DNA from: Enoplolaimus lenunculus
Taxonomy: Eukaryota; Nematoda; Enoplea; Enoplida; Thoracostomopsidae
Assembly: GCA_030248215.1 (NCBI GenBank)
Contig: JASANG010000627.1
Coordinates: 62,001-126,000, forward strand
Direction: 5' to 3'
Length of the DNA stretch: 64,000 nucleotides
The position numbers were made by a program, and so were the translations under genes. Positions 1 to 11,897 of the stretch are shown here, in pieces; position 1 is the stretch's first letter; every line of letters starts with the position of its first letter. Under the pieces are notes generated by a model that had not been told where the DNA came from, did no database searches, and worked only from the letters and a program-made list of their open reading frames with translations.

Positions 1-3000
1 CGTTATATTAATGCACGGGGAAATATTGTAATAGACGATGGTGATGACAATATTTCGTTTCAATTAATCCACAAATACTTACTTTGCCCCCGGTTTTATC
101 GGGTATCAACGTATCGTACAGGTATTGTACAAACGTCAGTTTTTGTCCACTTTGACCGCTACTGTCAATCAGAGCTACTTGAAAAGTGTTTTTGTTCTAA
201 AATCGGGTCAAGCTAAAAAGTTAGCAGTCACTCAAAAAGGTGGCTTAAATCAAACAAAGTTTCTGGCTGCTAAGAAATTAGGAATGTTCGTGGTGAGGTA
301 CCTAAAATGAGCACGCAAAGTTTATGAATATTGTCACACAGAAACATTTCATAACGGTATTGCCATTATACAAATATGGTTTTTTTTAGGTTTCAAGACA
401 ACTCGTCGCTTGACAACTCGTCGATCGACATCTTATTAACGCCAATCATTTTGCTTAAATTTAGGCTTAGACTTAAGATTACGCTTAGGATTATGCTTAG
501 ATTTATTTACAGGCTTTAGAACACTGTACGACGGCAAGTTGCCGAGCGACGAATGGCCACAGTTCCTATTTTTATAAATTACTTTTTCCAAGAGAGTTGC
601 TTGGTACGCGTTCAGAAACCGTATTTAAAATTCAACCGGAACCATACGCAACGGCAAAAAATTATTTTTACTTCCGCTTCCACTGCTTTTGTCGGTGTCA
701 CTTTGTTATACGTGATCGCAACAACTGCGTCCGCTGAGTACAGTGAGCTACCATCAGCGCTGGGTACAGAATTAATAGCTTTTGTTGCTTCTTCAAGTAC
801 TTCCTGCTCTAAAATGAATATAACCAAATTTACAAAGATTGTACCAGATATCTTGGTTACAATTATAATACCTTGCGCAATAAGGTAAGGTGGGCGCTAT
901 ACTTTTGATAACGTCCAGTGGCGTCCGTCACCGAGCGTTAACGTGCAGTATCGCACGCGAATTACTAATTAGCGATACCGTATGGCGATAGACGGTGGTA
1001 GACGACGCCGGACGGTGCCTCACAAGTTTAGAGCCACCCTTAATGTTGTGAAATTTTCAAAACTATATGAAACACCTATCTACCGGTTTGAAAGTATTTT
1101 TTGATTCGAACAAATTGTTATTGGACCATTCTTAACGGTTTGCTAATTTTATATCTTGACAAACAGTGTATTAGTGGATTTTCGGTGCATGCCGTTGCTG
1201 GGTTTAAAATTAACGTAAATTTTATTAATGCGCTTACTTTTAGTTTCGAGCACAGATATTCGTCCACCTTTACTCAAATTGACATCGGCTAAAAACGGCG
1301 CAAATCCTCGGACACCGAATTTATCAGGACTGCTAAGCGCATCACCACGAGCGTCATCCAATAAGATCATTCCGTTTTTGCTGATCTGAAAACAGACATC
1401 ATACAAAGCCAGAAAAAAACAAAATACGTTGAACGTGCAGCGGACAGTGTTTCGCTTGTTCTAATCTGTCAGGTACACGTTGCTAACTCTTTCTGATTTG
1501 CATACAATTGTAAGTCTATCAAGTCCTCTTTACGTCTATTTTAAATTATTGGTTCAATTTTTACATGGCCTGCAAATTTTTACATCGCAGTGCGGTTCAA
1601 ACGATTCAAATTGAATGCCAGCATACAGTAAGAAACAACAAAGCCGATGTTTGCAGATTTTACCCAAATCGTATCTTGATCGCGTCCAAAAACGCGAATC
1701 GGTTGCTTAAGTCTCCACGCCATTGTACCATCGTCTGGTAATTTTGGCAAATTTGTTGCGCCAGTTTGGGAGTATAACAGTTTTCCTAAAACCTCATCAA
1801 ATATACTAACTTGTTACTGTTGACGTTATGATAAAATATTAAAAATGAGCGTTAGCAAGACCTAAGCTTAACTTTAAAAGTGTATAATTGACTTTGAAAT
1901 AATGAATTGAATTTTTTTGAGTTATGTTATGCCTAAGGCAGGTAACTGTTTTAAAAGTACTATAGCGACCCAAATAAGAGGGAGTGATAAGAGGGGGTCC
2001 CTATTTTGAGTCCCAACCAATATGAGTCCGTATCCCTAATAAGAGGTCGTAAGCGGATAAAGTCTCTAAACCCAAATTAGAGGCCATAAACATCAATTAT
2101 CCCTTATTGTAGCGCATAAATGACTCCAGAACCAAATAAAGTTGAGTTCGAAACTTTAAAACGTACTTAAGTTTTGAAAGTAACATTCCAAAGTATACAC
2201 CTGAGTTGTTCAGGAACCTTGTATATATGTAAGCATCTGAAAAAGCTTCCACAAATACCACTAGAATAAAAAGGTATGATCGACACGAGCTTTTATGTGC
2301 TCCGTCGATCTTACAGGTTTATTGCGGCGGCTTACGTTCACAGTGATAACCGTCTCCAGTATACCCGTCAAGGCATTTGCAATAATATCGCCCTGGTGAA
2401 TTGTTACATTTTGCATTCACTGCGCATGTGTGATCTCCGGACGCACATTCGTCAATATCTAAAATTGTAAAACAATAATTTACGCGAAAATTACAGCAAA
2501 AGTTTTAAAAAATACTGTAGAGACATTTTATTTAAATGCTTTTTCTGTGAGAAAGAAACTTTGCATGCAGATTATTGTGCATTCGCTTATTTTTGTGCAT
2601 TTGTGCAAAGCCGGCTAACTAGTTAAAGTTATTGTTAGAAGTGGAGATTGCACATCAGTTTATATTAGGTATTGTAAGTGTTGAATTTATGATTCGACAT
2701 TTTTCAAAACGTAATACCTCGCACGAAGGAAAATAAACATTAGTTTTCGAAACTGTGTTCTAAATAGTTCTTAAAATCACAATTAGACCAACGTATTTCT
2801 AGCTTGCGAACACCAATCCTTATAATACCGTCACAGATTTGTCCGTTTCCAGTATATCCAGCTAAGCATTGGCAAATCAAGTGCGGTTCACCACAACGAT
2901 CGTAGTCAGTGAATGAAATTGCGTTCACACCACAAGTCTGTGTCGGTGCTATTTGACAGGTATCATCGCCTAAAACAGGGGGTGGTAAATGACTTGAAGA

Positions 3001-6000
3001 CATGTAAAATGATGGACAACCCCAGGGCCGCAACACTAGCATAAAGCATATTCCTAGGTGTAAAGCCAAAGCACAAGCATGAGAATGAGCTAATACCTAA
3101 GCATATGTCTAAATGTAAGTCTTAGCAAAATATTAGTTCCCGCATAAAAACATTCATCCTCTGATCGTTACATGAGCCAAAATGTTTAATATTCTTTCTT
3201 TCAGAAAATATTATCTAAATTAAATAATTTTGCTTAACTGCTACAATTGCTAAACGATGTACAAATCGTTTTTCCGTTCATACTCAAGCTCAATTGAACT
3301 TGAAAATGTCTTTAGAAAAGTGTCTGCGTGAGACTCACAAATTTTAATCTAAACTCTGGTTTCACTTACGAGTTTTACATGCCGGCGGCCCGTGCCAACA
3401 TCTCGAACATCGATTCGATGAACAATCGCCCGAGAGTTGGTTGCACGTTCCGCCTTCACAATGACAACACTGGGCACAATCGTAGCCCCATTCTTTTGTG
3501 CTGCACCCTGAAAATAGAGAAACAATTATAGCAGGCATAAATGCAGAAATACAAAGTTTCAGCATTAATGTCAAATTTTTTGCTTCTATGAAACAATTTG
3601 CATTCGCTGTGTCACAATTTATTTTTTACATGCCTGTCGCGCAGTGAAAATATTTAGTGATCTGAATGAAACGGGTTTGAAGAATTTCCCATACGCGTCG
3701 AATGACAGCAAATGTCCACGAGTTGTTCCACTTAAACTATTTGCACTCGTTCAACTGAACTGAAAGTATAAGAATTAAAATTATGACGCTTAAATTACGA
3801 TTTCTAACGCGAAATTTACCAAAAATACCCAACTTCAAAAAATTGTTCAAATGTGCCATTTTTCTCACCGATCCAGATATTTCACAGCCATATTACTGGT
3901 TATTCCTTTCCGTATAAATTCCTCAAAAAAACTTTGGGGTCCACACCAGGCTTGTAGCAATTTCACTTAGTTAAGAGGGGCTAACCATATTTCCGATGAC
4001 TTACAAGCAGGGAACGCAATTCTTTCACGGAGGCTGAGCCTTTTCTTCTGGCCCCCGTCTGGTACGGGCCCGGTCCACATATTGTCACTATACAATTTTG
4101 CACAGGTTTTTTTAAACAAACTGCTACAAATTTCAAATTTCAAAGATTTGATATTAATTGCCCATTACACCAAATTTATTGTTACACATTGTGATCACAG
4201 GCTTCCAGTTTAACTCCAAATTTACAACAAATCACAGTGTTCATATCGACACTGCACAATACCTTCTTGCAGGATAAATAAACTGCTACAAAAACCAAAA
4301 TCTTAAAACAACTCAATCTTATCTATTTTTCAGCACCAAAACTATTTTGATATACTTTGATCACAAGTTTCGCCTTTAATTCCCGGTTTACAACGGATGA
4401 CGACGTCCATATCGACGCGAAACATCCATTCACCAGGGATGCCAGTATTTCCGCGTTCTGCAAGGCGTCGAATACGCTGATCGTTGTTGCCATTCGGAAG
4501 CAAATAAAACGTTTCACCGTCGCCTTTGTTGAATCCAGCCTGAAAAATTGCTATTAAATAGACAAAATCGGTATACTTCATTAAATCATCACTGACATTA
4601 TATCGAGCTGTTAAGCTTTACACAACTTTTTTGCTATGGCCTAGGCCTCGGCTTAGGCTTAGACTTAAGAATATGCTTATACAACCATTACTGCCCTGTT
4701 CTGTACATCGGCCAATACTTCTAAATTGCGGCAAGTTTATCTAGAAAAGCTGGGTAACTTTATAAATGTTATATTATCACATACTTCGCAGAAAATAGCA
4801 AAAAGCGATCTTAACGAAACCTTACTTGAGCGCCCTGACTCCATCCAACGTCTTTGTAAATGAAATTTACGTACGTCCCATTACCCGTATTAATAATGGC
4901 AGCTTGAAAAGTATTCGGCACATACTAGAAACACAAAAGACATTAATCAATGTTATTAAAGCTGAAACGTCACATATACGGATTTTGGGCACTTTTCCAG
5001 CTAAATAATAAGACAGTTTTTGAAAATATATAACATGCTTTGTGTACAAAAGAATGTGTACATATAGATTCATTCACCAATTTTGTAAGTATAAAAATCC
5101 CGTATTATTTATGGAATGCATCCAAGTAGTGTTTCTAATTTGAGATTGCATACGTGATGTGAAAGCGTTTGTTTCCAATTCGAGTACTTTAATAAAATTA
5201 CACATATTTATTTGAATAGCTAAATTAATTAAAAATACGTCCCATGTTAACTACATAAGCCTACACACAGAAAGAGAGAGAGCGACATGGAAAGTTATAG
5301 ACGTAGGAAGCCCAGTTTTGGGCTTAGGCGTACTGATGGTAGCCCCAACAGTTAGCATGAGTGCAAAATACGATGATGGTACAAAGCTTACGTTGCCTTT
5401 GCCTAAATCTTGGATCGGATGCATATTATCCCATGTGATAATGAACATAAATTTAGCGTCAACCGATAAATCATACTGATACCGCACTTCACTTTCGCCG
5501 CGATCTATGACACGTCCGTCTAAAAACGTTATTCATTACATTTAAAAACGTTGGTATCCCAATGAAGTCTTTATGGTTTAACGGCAAACCCTAATAAATT
5601 TTCCCCTTGTTAATAATCATACAGGGCTGCCAAGAAACCTTAACACTAAGCCTAATCCTAAGCCTTCACCTAAGCCTAAACTTTAACCTAACCGCGATGT
5701 TAACGGAAAACCTAATCGTAAGCGAAGTCTAAACAAATCCTTCCTATCTGTAAGTCCATAGTCTGATTTTTGCCTTAGTGGGCAGGCCTTTATAATTAAC
5801 ACTACGAATAAATCTTAAAGGCCAGGTTAACCTCTTAGATTCTAGATTAAGCTTAAAATGAAAATAATAGGCTAAAATGAAACATTTCGGTTAAATGATA
5901 GTTGTTTATTTTTACTGACCGGATAATAAGCCGAGATTTTTGAATAATGCAACAATTATTACGTTCAAAATTGAAAAGACGCACAGCGTGCGTTTATTGT

Positions 6001-8747
6001 TTTGTTTATACCGGTAATTTGTCGATAAAACACATTTCCGCCTTTATGCAAATTGTTCCGGTTCCAAAACGGCGCAATCATCGTACTTCCGGCAGGAAAA
6101 GGATCCGTTTTGAATCGTTTAATACCAGCAGAAAATCCGATTACACCATTGCTTGATATCTGAAAATACACTTAAATATACTCAAGTGATAAACTTTGAA
6201 ATTACACTCGTAAAACAATCAGCACAATCAGGTATTGCTTGGGAACTTGGCAAAAGATTGTTCCAACATTCACAGACGGGGCTCCGATTTCAAGTGGGAA
6301 AATATAACCACATTTAACTTAGCGAGCAATAAAATATACCTGAGATTTCTGGGATCTAGGTTTGTTTTTAAACCCTGTGTTCGCGTTTTCCTAAGGGTTG
6401 CGCTAAGGATTTTGTCTTTATTTCTGCTTGTGGCGGCGTCCGGCACAGTAAAGTATAGGGCAGCTCTTAATGTTCAGAAATCGCTGGTGACATACTGTCT
6501 TCATGTCATCTCCCGTTGCATAAAGCGTTTGCCAATAGTTGACTACAACAACAAATCTATATATTAAAGCTAGAACGCCCCACATACGTATTTTTGGCAA
6601 CGTTCCAGCAAACTTTTGAACATATGCCCAAATCCAGTATAATAGGAGAGTTGCACATGTGTGCAACTACGAATTACTAGTAAGTTATAAATTTGAATTT
6701 TAATCGAAAACATAAAATAATTGATGTAAAATGCCGATTGCAACAACTTCAGCAATGCTTTATTTCGACTAATTTCGCTCAAAATATAGGAAAAAATCAT
6801 ACAACAAGCGATTTCTTTTGTTCTGCGAATAGAACAATCGGGTTGTGTAGCTCAATTTCACGGTATACATCGATTCCTGGCCGCAGAACGGTGTCTCCTT
6901 CGTTTTCGCCGTAAGCATAAAGCCGACCTAGAAAATTTTACAGTTAAAAGTTACAGCCAGTCAAAGTTTCCATAAACAATTTTAGACAAAATAATTTCTT
7001 AGCAACAACTGATGAGATATGCACCTAAAATCAAAGAAAAATACAAATAACGTCTTTTTTAAGCATTATAACGAGATTTTCATTTATTTATTTCCCGACG
7101 ATTAATTTATGCTGATTGGCTGGCAGACACTGCAAAAAATGGTGAGCCAAATTGACTCTCCCCGAAATTGGCTTTAAGGGACTACAAAAACGGAGGCAAA
7201 TTCGACTCCGAAAGAGTCTAACTCGACTCACTAAGTCGCACGTTTGACTCTGGCGGATTCGAATTTGAGACTCAGTTTGTATGGTCCCGTAGAGTCTACT
7301 TCGGAGAGAATCAATTTGACTCGCCATTTTTTGCAGTATAGCAACATCATTATGATTCCAGCATCATAATGTATAGTTTCGCAAGTTATTGTAAAATTAA
7401 TGGATCAAACCAAAGCGACACAAGCCTAAACATAAGCCTAAACCTAAGCCTAAACCCAAGATTTTTTACATTCTTACCACTGAATAGCGGCGCTGTAACT
7501 TGGATGTTGATTTCAGTCGGCAGGCCACCACCAAATTGCCTCCGTTGGCGTGACGGAGCTTCTGTTACGTTTAACTTCACATCGCCATGTATTGATTGCT
7601 TTTCTGAAACAAAATTGCAATTGAAAGAAAACAAATATTTAATTTAAAAAAATATACGAGCGTGAATTTCTGTTTGGTTTGGTGGTTAGGCAACTTCGAC
7701 AAAATCAAGCGTACACCAGACAACTTTTAAGGGGATAGTGTCATGTATTCTAAAGTGTTTTTGGGTACAGTATCCTAGACACTGAAGCGTTTTAGCTTTA
7801 GTGCCCCGGATATTGAAGCTACTTAGCATTAACCCTTTCTCACATGAATATTTTCTATTTCCCATGAGGCCTACTTTTATGCTAGGATTCGAACTCCAGT
7901 GACTGGAGTGGAAGCGAATACCATCACCACTCAGCTATAGGAGCTTGACGCTCGAGCCCGAGGGGGCTCTCACGTCTTGTGGTGATTTAGTACCATGTAT
8001 GCGTGTTGTAATTGTTAAACACGGTGCGATATATATTTTTTAACGTATATACACTGCGCTGAGTTGCCTATAGGCAACTCAATGTGAGAAGGGGTTATAG
8101 ATAGTAAACTGAAATTTTTTCGCTTAAAAGCATCTATTCATCTATTGTGAGAAGGCAACTCAATGTGAGAAGGGGTTATAGATAGTAAACTGAAATTTTT
8201 TCGCTTAAAAGCATCTATTCATCTATTGTGAGAAGAATACTTTCCTAAAAGACTGATTTATGTCAAATTTATGCAAAGTAATAGCTGCTATTGTTCCGAA
8301 CGACCCAGCCTTAACCTCGCGTTCAAAATTGCCCGTAATATTAGGCTTATGATTTAGACGTTTGTCGTTACATTTCGAACAGCGACAATTTAATAATCGT
8401 GTGGAAAGTGCCACTCGTTAACTCTACCTCAACATCAAACTTGTATATACTCACTCAGATACTTGAATACATTCAAGCACTACATTAGACGCACTGGTAG
8501 CTTGTTCAGTAGTCAACGATGATAAAGCAGTGAATACTTCCGAGCTGATATGGTCATTGTCAGAACTGTGAAAATTAATTTAATTCAATCCGAGCTTAAG
8601 CTTACTCTATTTTAGTCCCACGGATAAACTCTCCACCCATGAACTTTACATGGGCCAAAATTTGAAACACATATTATTTGGCGTAGACTCACTTTCAGCT
8701 ATCAAGACAGCAAATATCAACGCCACTACCAAGCCGCGTTTTGCCAT
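1..8747 (-). CDS. Gene A: secreted two-NIDO-domain, EGF-type protein (3' end beyond window)
   Basis: Spliced minus-strand gene, not identified by name. Exons in order: 8693-8747, 7478-7603, 6803-6927, 6012-6159, 5392-5519, 4826-4924, 4356-4539, 3370-3507, 2829-2969, 2336-2458, 1664-1785, 1238-1385, 672-808, 83-196. All have GT/AG ends and compatible phases and join into 596 codons without a stop. Order of parts: signal peptide (1-18), propeptide with RQRR at 37-40, NIDO domain 1 (61 to about 280), cysteine-rich module (289-334), EGF (335-381), DIDEC-type EGF (382-422), NIDO domain 2 (423 onward). The last NIDO exon and the C-terminus lie left of position 1. NIDO domains occur in nidogen, tectorin and mucin-4 type extracellular proteins, so a matrix or adhesion role is inferred. 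I found no membrane segment in the visible part. It is a paralogue of gene B upstream on the same strand. Confidence 0.85.
83..1785 (-). other. Gene A NIDO domain 2 (four exons, cut by window edge)
   Basis: Exons 1664-1785, 1238-1385, 672-808 and 83-196. Landmarks: LLYSQTGATNLPKLPDDGT, ISKNGMILLDD, GFAPFLADVNLSKGG with ISVLET, DAVVAITYNKVTP, and NTFQVALIDSSG. Phases (1-0, 0-1, 1-0, 0-0) match NIDO domain 1 exon for exon. The closing exon (the AGF...FRVD part) is expected left of the window. This domain is more divergent than domain 1: the usual tryptophans of the APFW and ITW motifs are replaced by L and Y. Confidence 0.85.
893..1041. mobile_element. GC-rich foldback element, family M6
   Basis: AGGTGGGCGCTATACTTTTG and the inverse AAGTTTAGAGCCACCCTTA, with a CG-rich middle (GACGGTGGTAGACGACGCCG). 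In a gene A intron. Confidence 0.65.
1960..2215. mobile_element. MITE family M1, truncated copy in gene A
   Basis: One terminal repeat (CTATAGCGACCCAAATAAGA) after TA, then about 240 bp of family sequence; the other end is lost. It lies in the intron before NIDO domain 2. Confidence 0.75.
2336..3507 (-). other. Gene A cysteine-rich and EGF exons between the NIDO domains
   Basis: Three phase 1-1 exons. 3370-3507 has ten cysteines, including CAQCCHCEGGTC and CSRCWHG, and looks like a divergent laminin-type or EGF-like module. 2829-2969 ends in CQCLAGYTGNGQICD, an EGF module. 2336-2458 is a calcium-binding type EGF: it starts DIDEC and has CNNSPGRYYCKC, which fits the Asp/Asn hydroxylation consensus C-x-D/N-x4-F/Y-x-C. 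Confidence 0.85.
4636..4716. mobile_element. MITE family M2 fragment in gene A intron
   Basis: TTAGGCTTAGACTTAAG core and the right end GCCCTGTTCTGTACATCGGC. Confidence 0.55.
5625..5755. repeat. Degenerate CCTAAG hexamer tract
   Basis: CCTAATCCTAAGCC-type hexamers, probably an eroded M2 core, in a gene A intron. Similar remnants lie at 430-520, 3090-3125, 7415-7465, 14700-14810, 20890-20975, 35095-35160, 37255-37330, 41140-41200, 42440-42535 and 49500-49560. Confidence 0.6.
6388..6475. mobile_element. Family M6, short copy
   Basis: TAAGGGTTGCGCTA at the left and GTAAAGTATAGGGCAGCTCT, TAA at the right, with GGCGGCGTCCGGCAC between. Confidence 0.55.
7128..7337. mobile_element. Foldback MITE, family M4
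   Basis: Nearly the whole 210 bp is an imperfect palindrome, starting CACTGCAAAAAATGGTGAGC and ending with the inverse. No coding capacity. In gene A, between exons 2 and 3. Confidence 0.85.
7478..7603 (-). other. Gene A exon 2: propeptide with furin-type site
   Basis: Phase 1 to phase 1 exon, residues 19-60. It carries an N-glycosylation sequon (NVT at residue 30) and the basic motif SRQRRQFGGG. RQRR fits the R-x-K/R-R consensus of furin-like proprotein convertases. Cleavage would release a fragment of about 22 residues and leave the mature chain starting QFGGG, just ahead of NIDO domain 1. Confidence 0.75.
7830..8096. mobile_element. TTAA-flanked element with tRNA-like core, family M3
   Basis: Ends TTAACCCTTTCTCACATGAA and the inverse AATGTGAGAAGGGGTTA. 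TTAA at the ends and CCC/GGG termini recall piggyBac-type insertions. On the minus strand the core reads TAGCTGAGTGGTGATGGTAT and GGAGTTCGAATCCTAGC, matching tRNA box A and box B, with a TTCCAC loop like tRNA-Gly(UCC). In intron 1 of gene A. Confidence 0.7.
8075..8236. repeat. Tandem duplication of about 80 bp at an M3 end
   Basis: GGCAACTCAATGTGAGAAGG and the following 60 bp (to CATCTATTGTGAGAAG) occur twice, back to back, almost without change. A recent duplication. Confidence 0.85.
8250..8571 (-). pseudogene. Candidate decayed exon in intron 1 of gene A
   Basis: Reading the minus strand from an acceptor-like TTTTCACAG at about 8571 gives three protein-like stretches in three successive frames. 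One ends in VVLECIQVSE, the next contains YKFDVEVELTSGTFHTIIK, and the last contains AGSFGTIAAITLHKFDINQ. No single frame spans them, the gaps are too short for introns, and the phase fits neither neighbouring exon. I read it as a former exon of gene A that has lost its frame. Sequencing indels are the alternative. The domain is not recognised. Confidence 0.4.
8693..8747 (-). other. Gene A exon 1: start codon and signal peptide
   Basis: The ATG at 8747 opens MAKRGLVVALIFAVLIAE, a short basic N-terminus followed by a hydrophobic core, as in secretory signal peptides. The exon ends at a strong donor, GTGAGT, in phase 1. That phase matches the exon at 7478-7603. It does not match the open frame at 8452-8570, which is why I skip that region in the model. 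Confidence 0.8.
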
Positions 8748-9499
8748 CAAAATACCGAACAAAACAGCATTTATCCATGAATTTCAATAGCTACGCATCG
8801 CATCGGACGATAGCGCAACACATTTTGGTTATTGTGTTGTTATTGATTTGAAACGAATTTCATACTCAAATATTTTTTATTTATGTCATTATCAAGGCGG
8901 CCGGAGAAATAATTGTTCTGGAATAACAACGCAATGCTTTTAGTTGCATGCCTTGCATTTGGTTGACTGCACTATGAAAAGGGCCCACATTCTCAAATGT
9001 GTGTAGCACTTTTATCGTTATTTACTAATATGTTTTTAAACAAACGAACTATGTCAATCATAAATGTCAAATTTGCCGACAAATTACGGCCTTCGAATGC
9101 AAAAAATGTGCCAAATTTTGCAATTTTTTATTGATTTCTTCGAAATTTACGGGTTTTATTTTACTATCTGGTGATCGGTGCTATTTACAATTGAGATTTA
9201 AGTTATAGTGGAGTTTTGTATTTTCTCAAAAAGAAAACATAATATCTAAACAATATAATTAAAGCTAGAACGCCCCTAATACGTATTTTGGGCAACGCTC
9301 CAACAGAATTTTATAAACGTATGCAAATTAAAGTTATAAAATATTTTGTTAATATGTGTAGTTTCTCAAGAAGATTGTATAAGTAGGTTCGGTTTGTGTA
9401 TTTTTCTTTAGAAGTTAACGTTGCGCTCCGACATTTTTGCGTGAAATATGTTGGCGTCGGTTGCAAATGTTGCAACCACATCAACTAAAGCCAATGTTA

Positions 9500-9680
9500 C
9501 TTTAAGGGGCATAGCAGTAGATTAAGCGTATTCCTAAGCCTTAGCCTAAGCGTTGCAAACATGATTTCCTAAGCCTAAGCGTAAGCCTAAGCAAAAAATG
9601 TAATCTGGAATTTAAACCTACTCTTTTATAGACTCACCAGAAACCTGGACGCCCCTTAAAGTAGCATGGGCGTCAACTCG
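9500..9680. mobile_element. MITE family M2 variant
   Basis: CCAATGTTACTTTAAGGGG at the left, CCTAAGCCTAAGC core, CCCCTTAAAGTAGCATGGGC at the right; inverted ends as in the 16861 copy. Confidence 0.65.
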
Positions 9681-11435
9681 TATGTGTTACATCTCAAGTG
9701 TAAGATTTACAACCTTTTGAATGTGGTTGAAATTTTAGACATAGCTTATTATGTATTAAAACTTCGCGATGTATGCGGTGAAATTTGTTAAATTTAAAAC
9801 CCTTTGCGGTCGAAAAATGTCAATTCCTGCTTATAAGTTACATTCGAAACAGTTTTAAATGCGTTAATTTTCAGACATAAAACGTGTAAAACGTCTTTAT
9901 AAATGTGTTAATAATATATATTTTCTTAAAATGTTCCGAATTTAACAAGAACCGTGCTAATTTGAAATTCGCGACCTAAAGGCGCTTTAGAAATAATTGC
10001 TGTAAATTTATTGCAGCAGATTACGATAAAAGTTTTATGTGATAACTAAATTAATGTGTTAAATATCAAGGATGTTTTTGTATAATGTTTCCGTAAACAA
10101 ATGCGAACTCGAATTTACGAAATTGACCGATTATGGATGCCACTCCTCAGGGTGACACGGAGAATATGGGATTTAGAGAATGGGAAACTTAAACCTTAGG
10201 CAGACCCTTATAAGCATTGACTACGAAAAACTTGAGTTCAGTATTCGTTTTAATACATAACATATAAAACAGCTTTGTGCAGAAAAAACATCCTAACGTC
10301 TTAACTTTTTAAATTGAAAAATTTTGTTCATTAATCAAAATTTAAAAATTTAACTGCCAGAGGCAATTAATATCAACACCATTGGGTGCATAGAATAATA
10401 TGTATTTCGATATGTAATACGCCCAAAATCGACCACATAACAATACGTAATAAACAAAATTTTGAGGTAAAAATACGTCATTTTTTGGCAGTAGGTGAAA
10501 AAAATTAATCTTGTACAAATTTAAAGTATAAATTAAACATTTGCTACGCAAAATAACTCAATTTTAGTGTAGTTTTCAAAAATTCTCGCACGTATTCATT
10601 CAAAGGTCTGAGATTGAGACGAAAATAATACTTATACCGCTGTTAGTAAAAAATATATAAAAATACATATATATATACATAAATATGCATCTGCTATACC
10701 TAAATTAGAATTTTAAAAAATTGTATAAACGTTGAACTGCGACAACTTTATTCGTAACAACAATATCAGTGTTCCTGCTTAATTAAGATATAAATTTGCC
10801 AACAAAACTCAAATTCGTGTTGCAATAATTAATGCCAAAGTCAAAGTTTCGTAAATAAATGAATCTCACAGCTGCAAGCATTAGCATCGAAATGTTAATT
10901 TGTACTTGCATTTTTGCAAAACATTAGTTTCATAAAATTGTTTTAGCGCCAGGCAGTGTAACAGCGTGGCACCACACTACAAGTATAGCGCAACACTAAT
11001 TCAGAAAAAGACAAGAAACTATGTCATTTATTTCCGGTATATTTGTAATATTGCTGGCAAGAATACGGTACATTATAATCCAAGTTTGAAATATATACTT
11101 TTGAATTTCGTCAAGACCGTAGCCAGCTCAAATGCTGTGGGGCTAAAAATCATCTAGAGGGGCATACAAAGATTTCAGATGACCTGCAAGCGCGGTTGAA
11201 ACTTTTTCAGCGTACCAATATTTTACTCAGTGGGCTAAGTCTCGTTATCTCATTATTGGCTACGGTTCGATTTAATGTTAGGCAATTTGGAAACCGACAG
11301 TGTTCACTACAAACTGCACAAAACTTAAATATTTAATTTTTGTACATACCATGCCGATTAAAATATTATTTCAAATTTATTGCTTATTTTCAAAGCAAAC
11401 AAAGTGAAGCTAAGTAACTGGACCAACAAAATTGA

Positions 11436-11520
11436 ACAAACAAACAAACAAATTATCATACAAACAAACAAACAAACAAACAAACAAGCAAACAAACAAG
11501 CAAACAAACAGCTAACGAAA
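11436..11520. repeat. (AAAC)n simple repeat
   Basis: Runs of AAACAAACAAAC broken by AAAT and AAGC units; a complementary (GTTT)n tract lies at 44655-44850. Confidence 0.9.
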
Positions 11521-11805
11521 CAAAAGTTTATAACAAACGTAACAAAAACAAATACAACAAATTGTAGATGTAAATGCACGTCGCAATAGGCGTATAATCG
11601 CACTTACATTGTTTCAAATCACATGGATGTTTAAAAGAGTACATAAATACCAGGAAAGGGTAAAAGAAATAACTCACAGAAAACAAAGACTATACAAAAT
11701 AGCAATAATACTAATTACAAAAAACTGCAGTAAAACAAAAACAATAAAACAAGCAATAAAAGCAGTGGTAAACTAGCAAAAAAATCAACAACAAACAGCA
11801 ATAAG

Positions 11806-11897
11806 AACAACAACAACAACAACAACAACAACAATAATAATAATAATAATAATAAGAACAATAAAAACAACAATAATAACAACAACAAAAATAACAA
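11806..11897. repeat. (AAC)n / (AAT)n trinucleotide repeats
   Basis: About 11 AAC units, then about 9 AAT units, then mixed. The poly-Leu and poly-Val reading frames here are artefacts. Confidence 0.9.

Larger units (their letters stand above)
4356..6927 (-). other. Gene A NIDO domain 1 (five exons)
   Basis: Exons 6803-6927, 6012-6159, 5392-5519, 4826-4924 and 4356-4539. They carry the usual NIDO landmarks in order: LYAYGENEGDTVL at the start, ISSNGVIGF, MIAPFWNRNNLHKGG with FYRQITG, then FIITWDNMHP, NTFQAAIINTGNGTYVNFIY with GWSQGAQ, and AGFNKGDG with GNTGIPGEWMFRVD at the end. The last exon also codes CKPGIKGETCDQ, the start of a cysteine-rich module. Exon lengths are 125, 148, 128, 99 and 184 nt. 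Confidence 0.9.
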
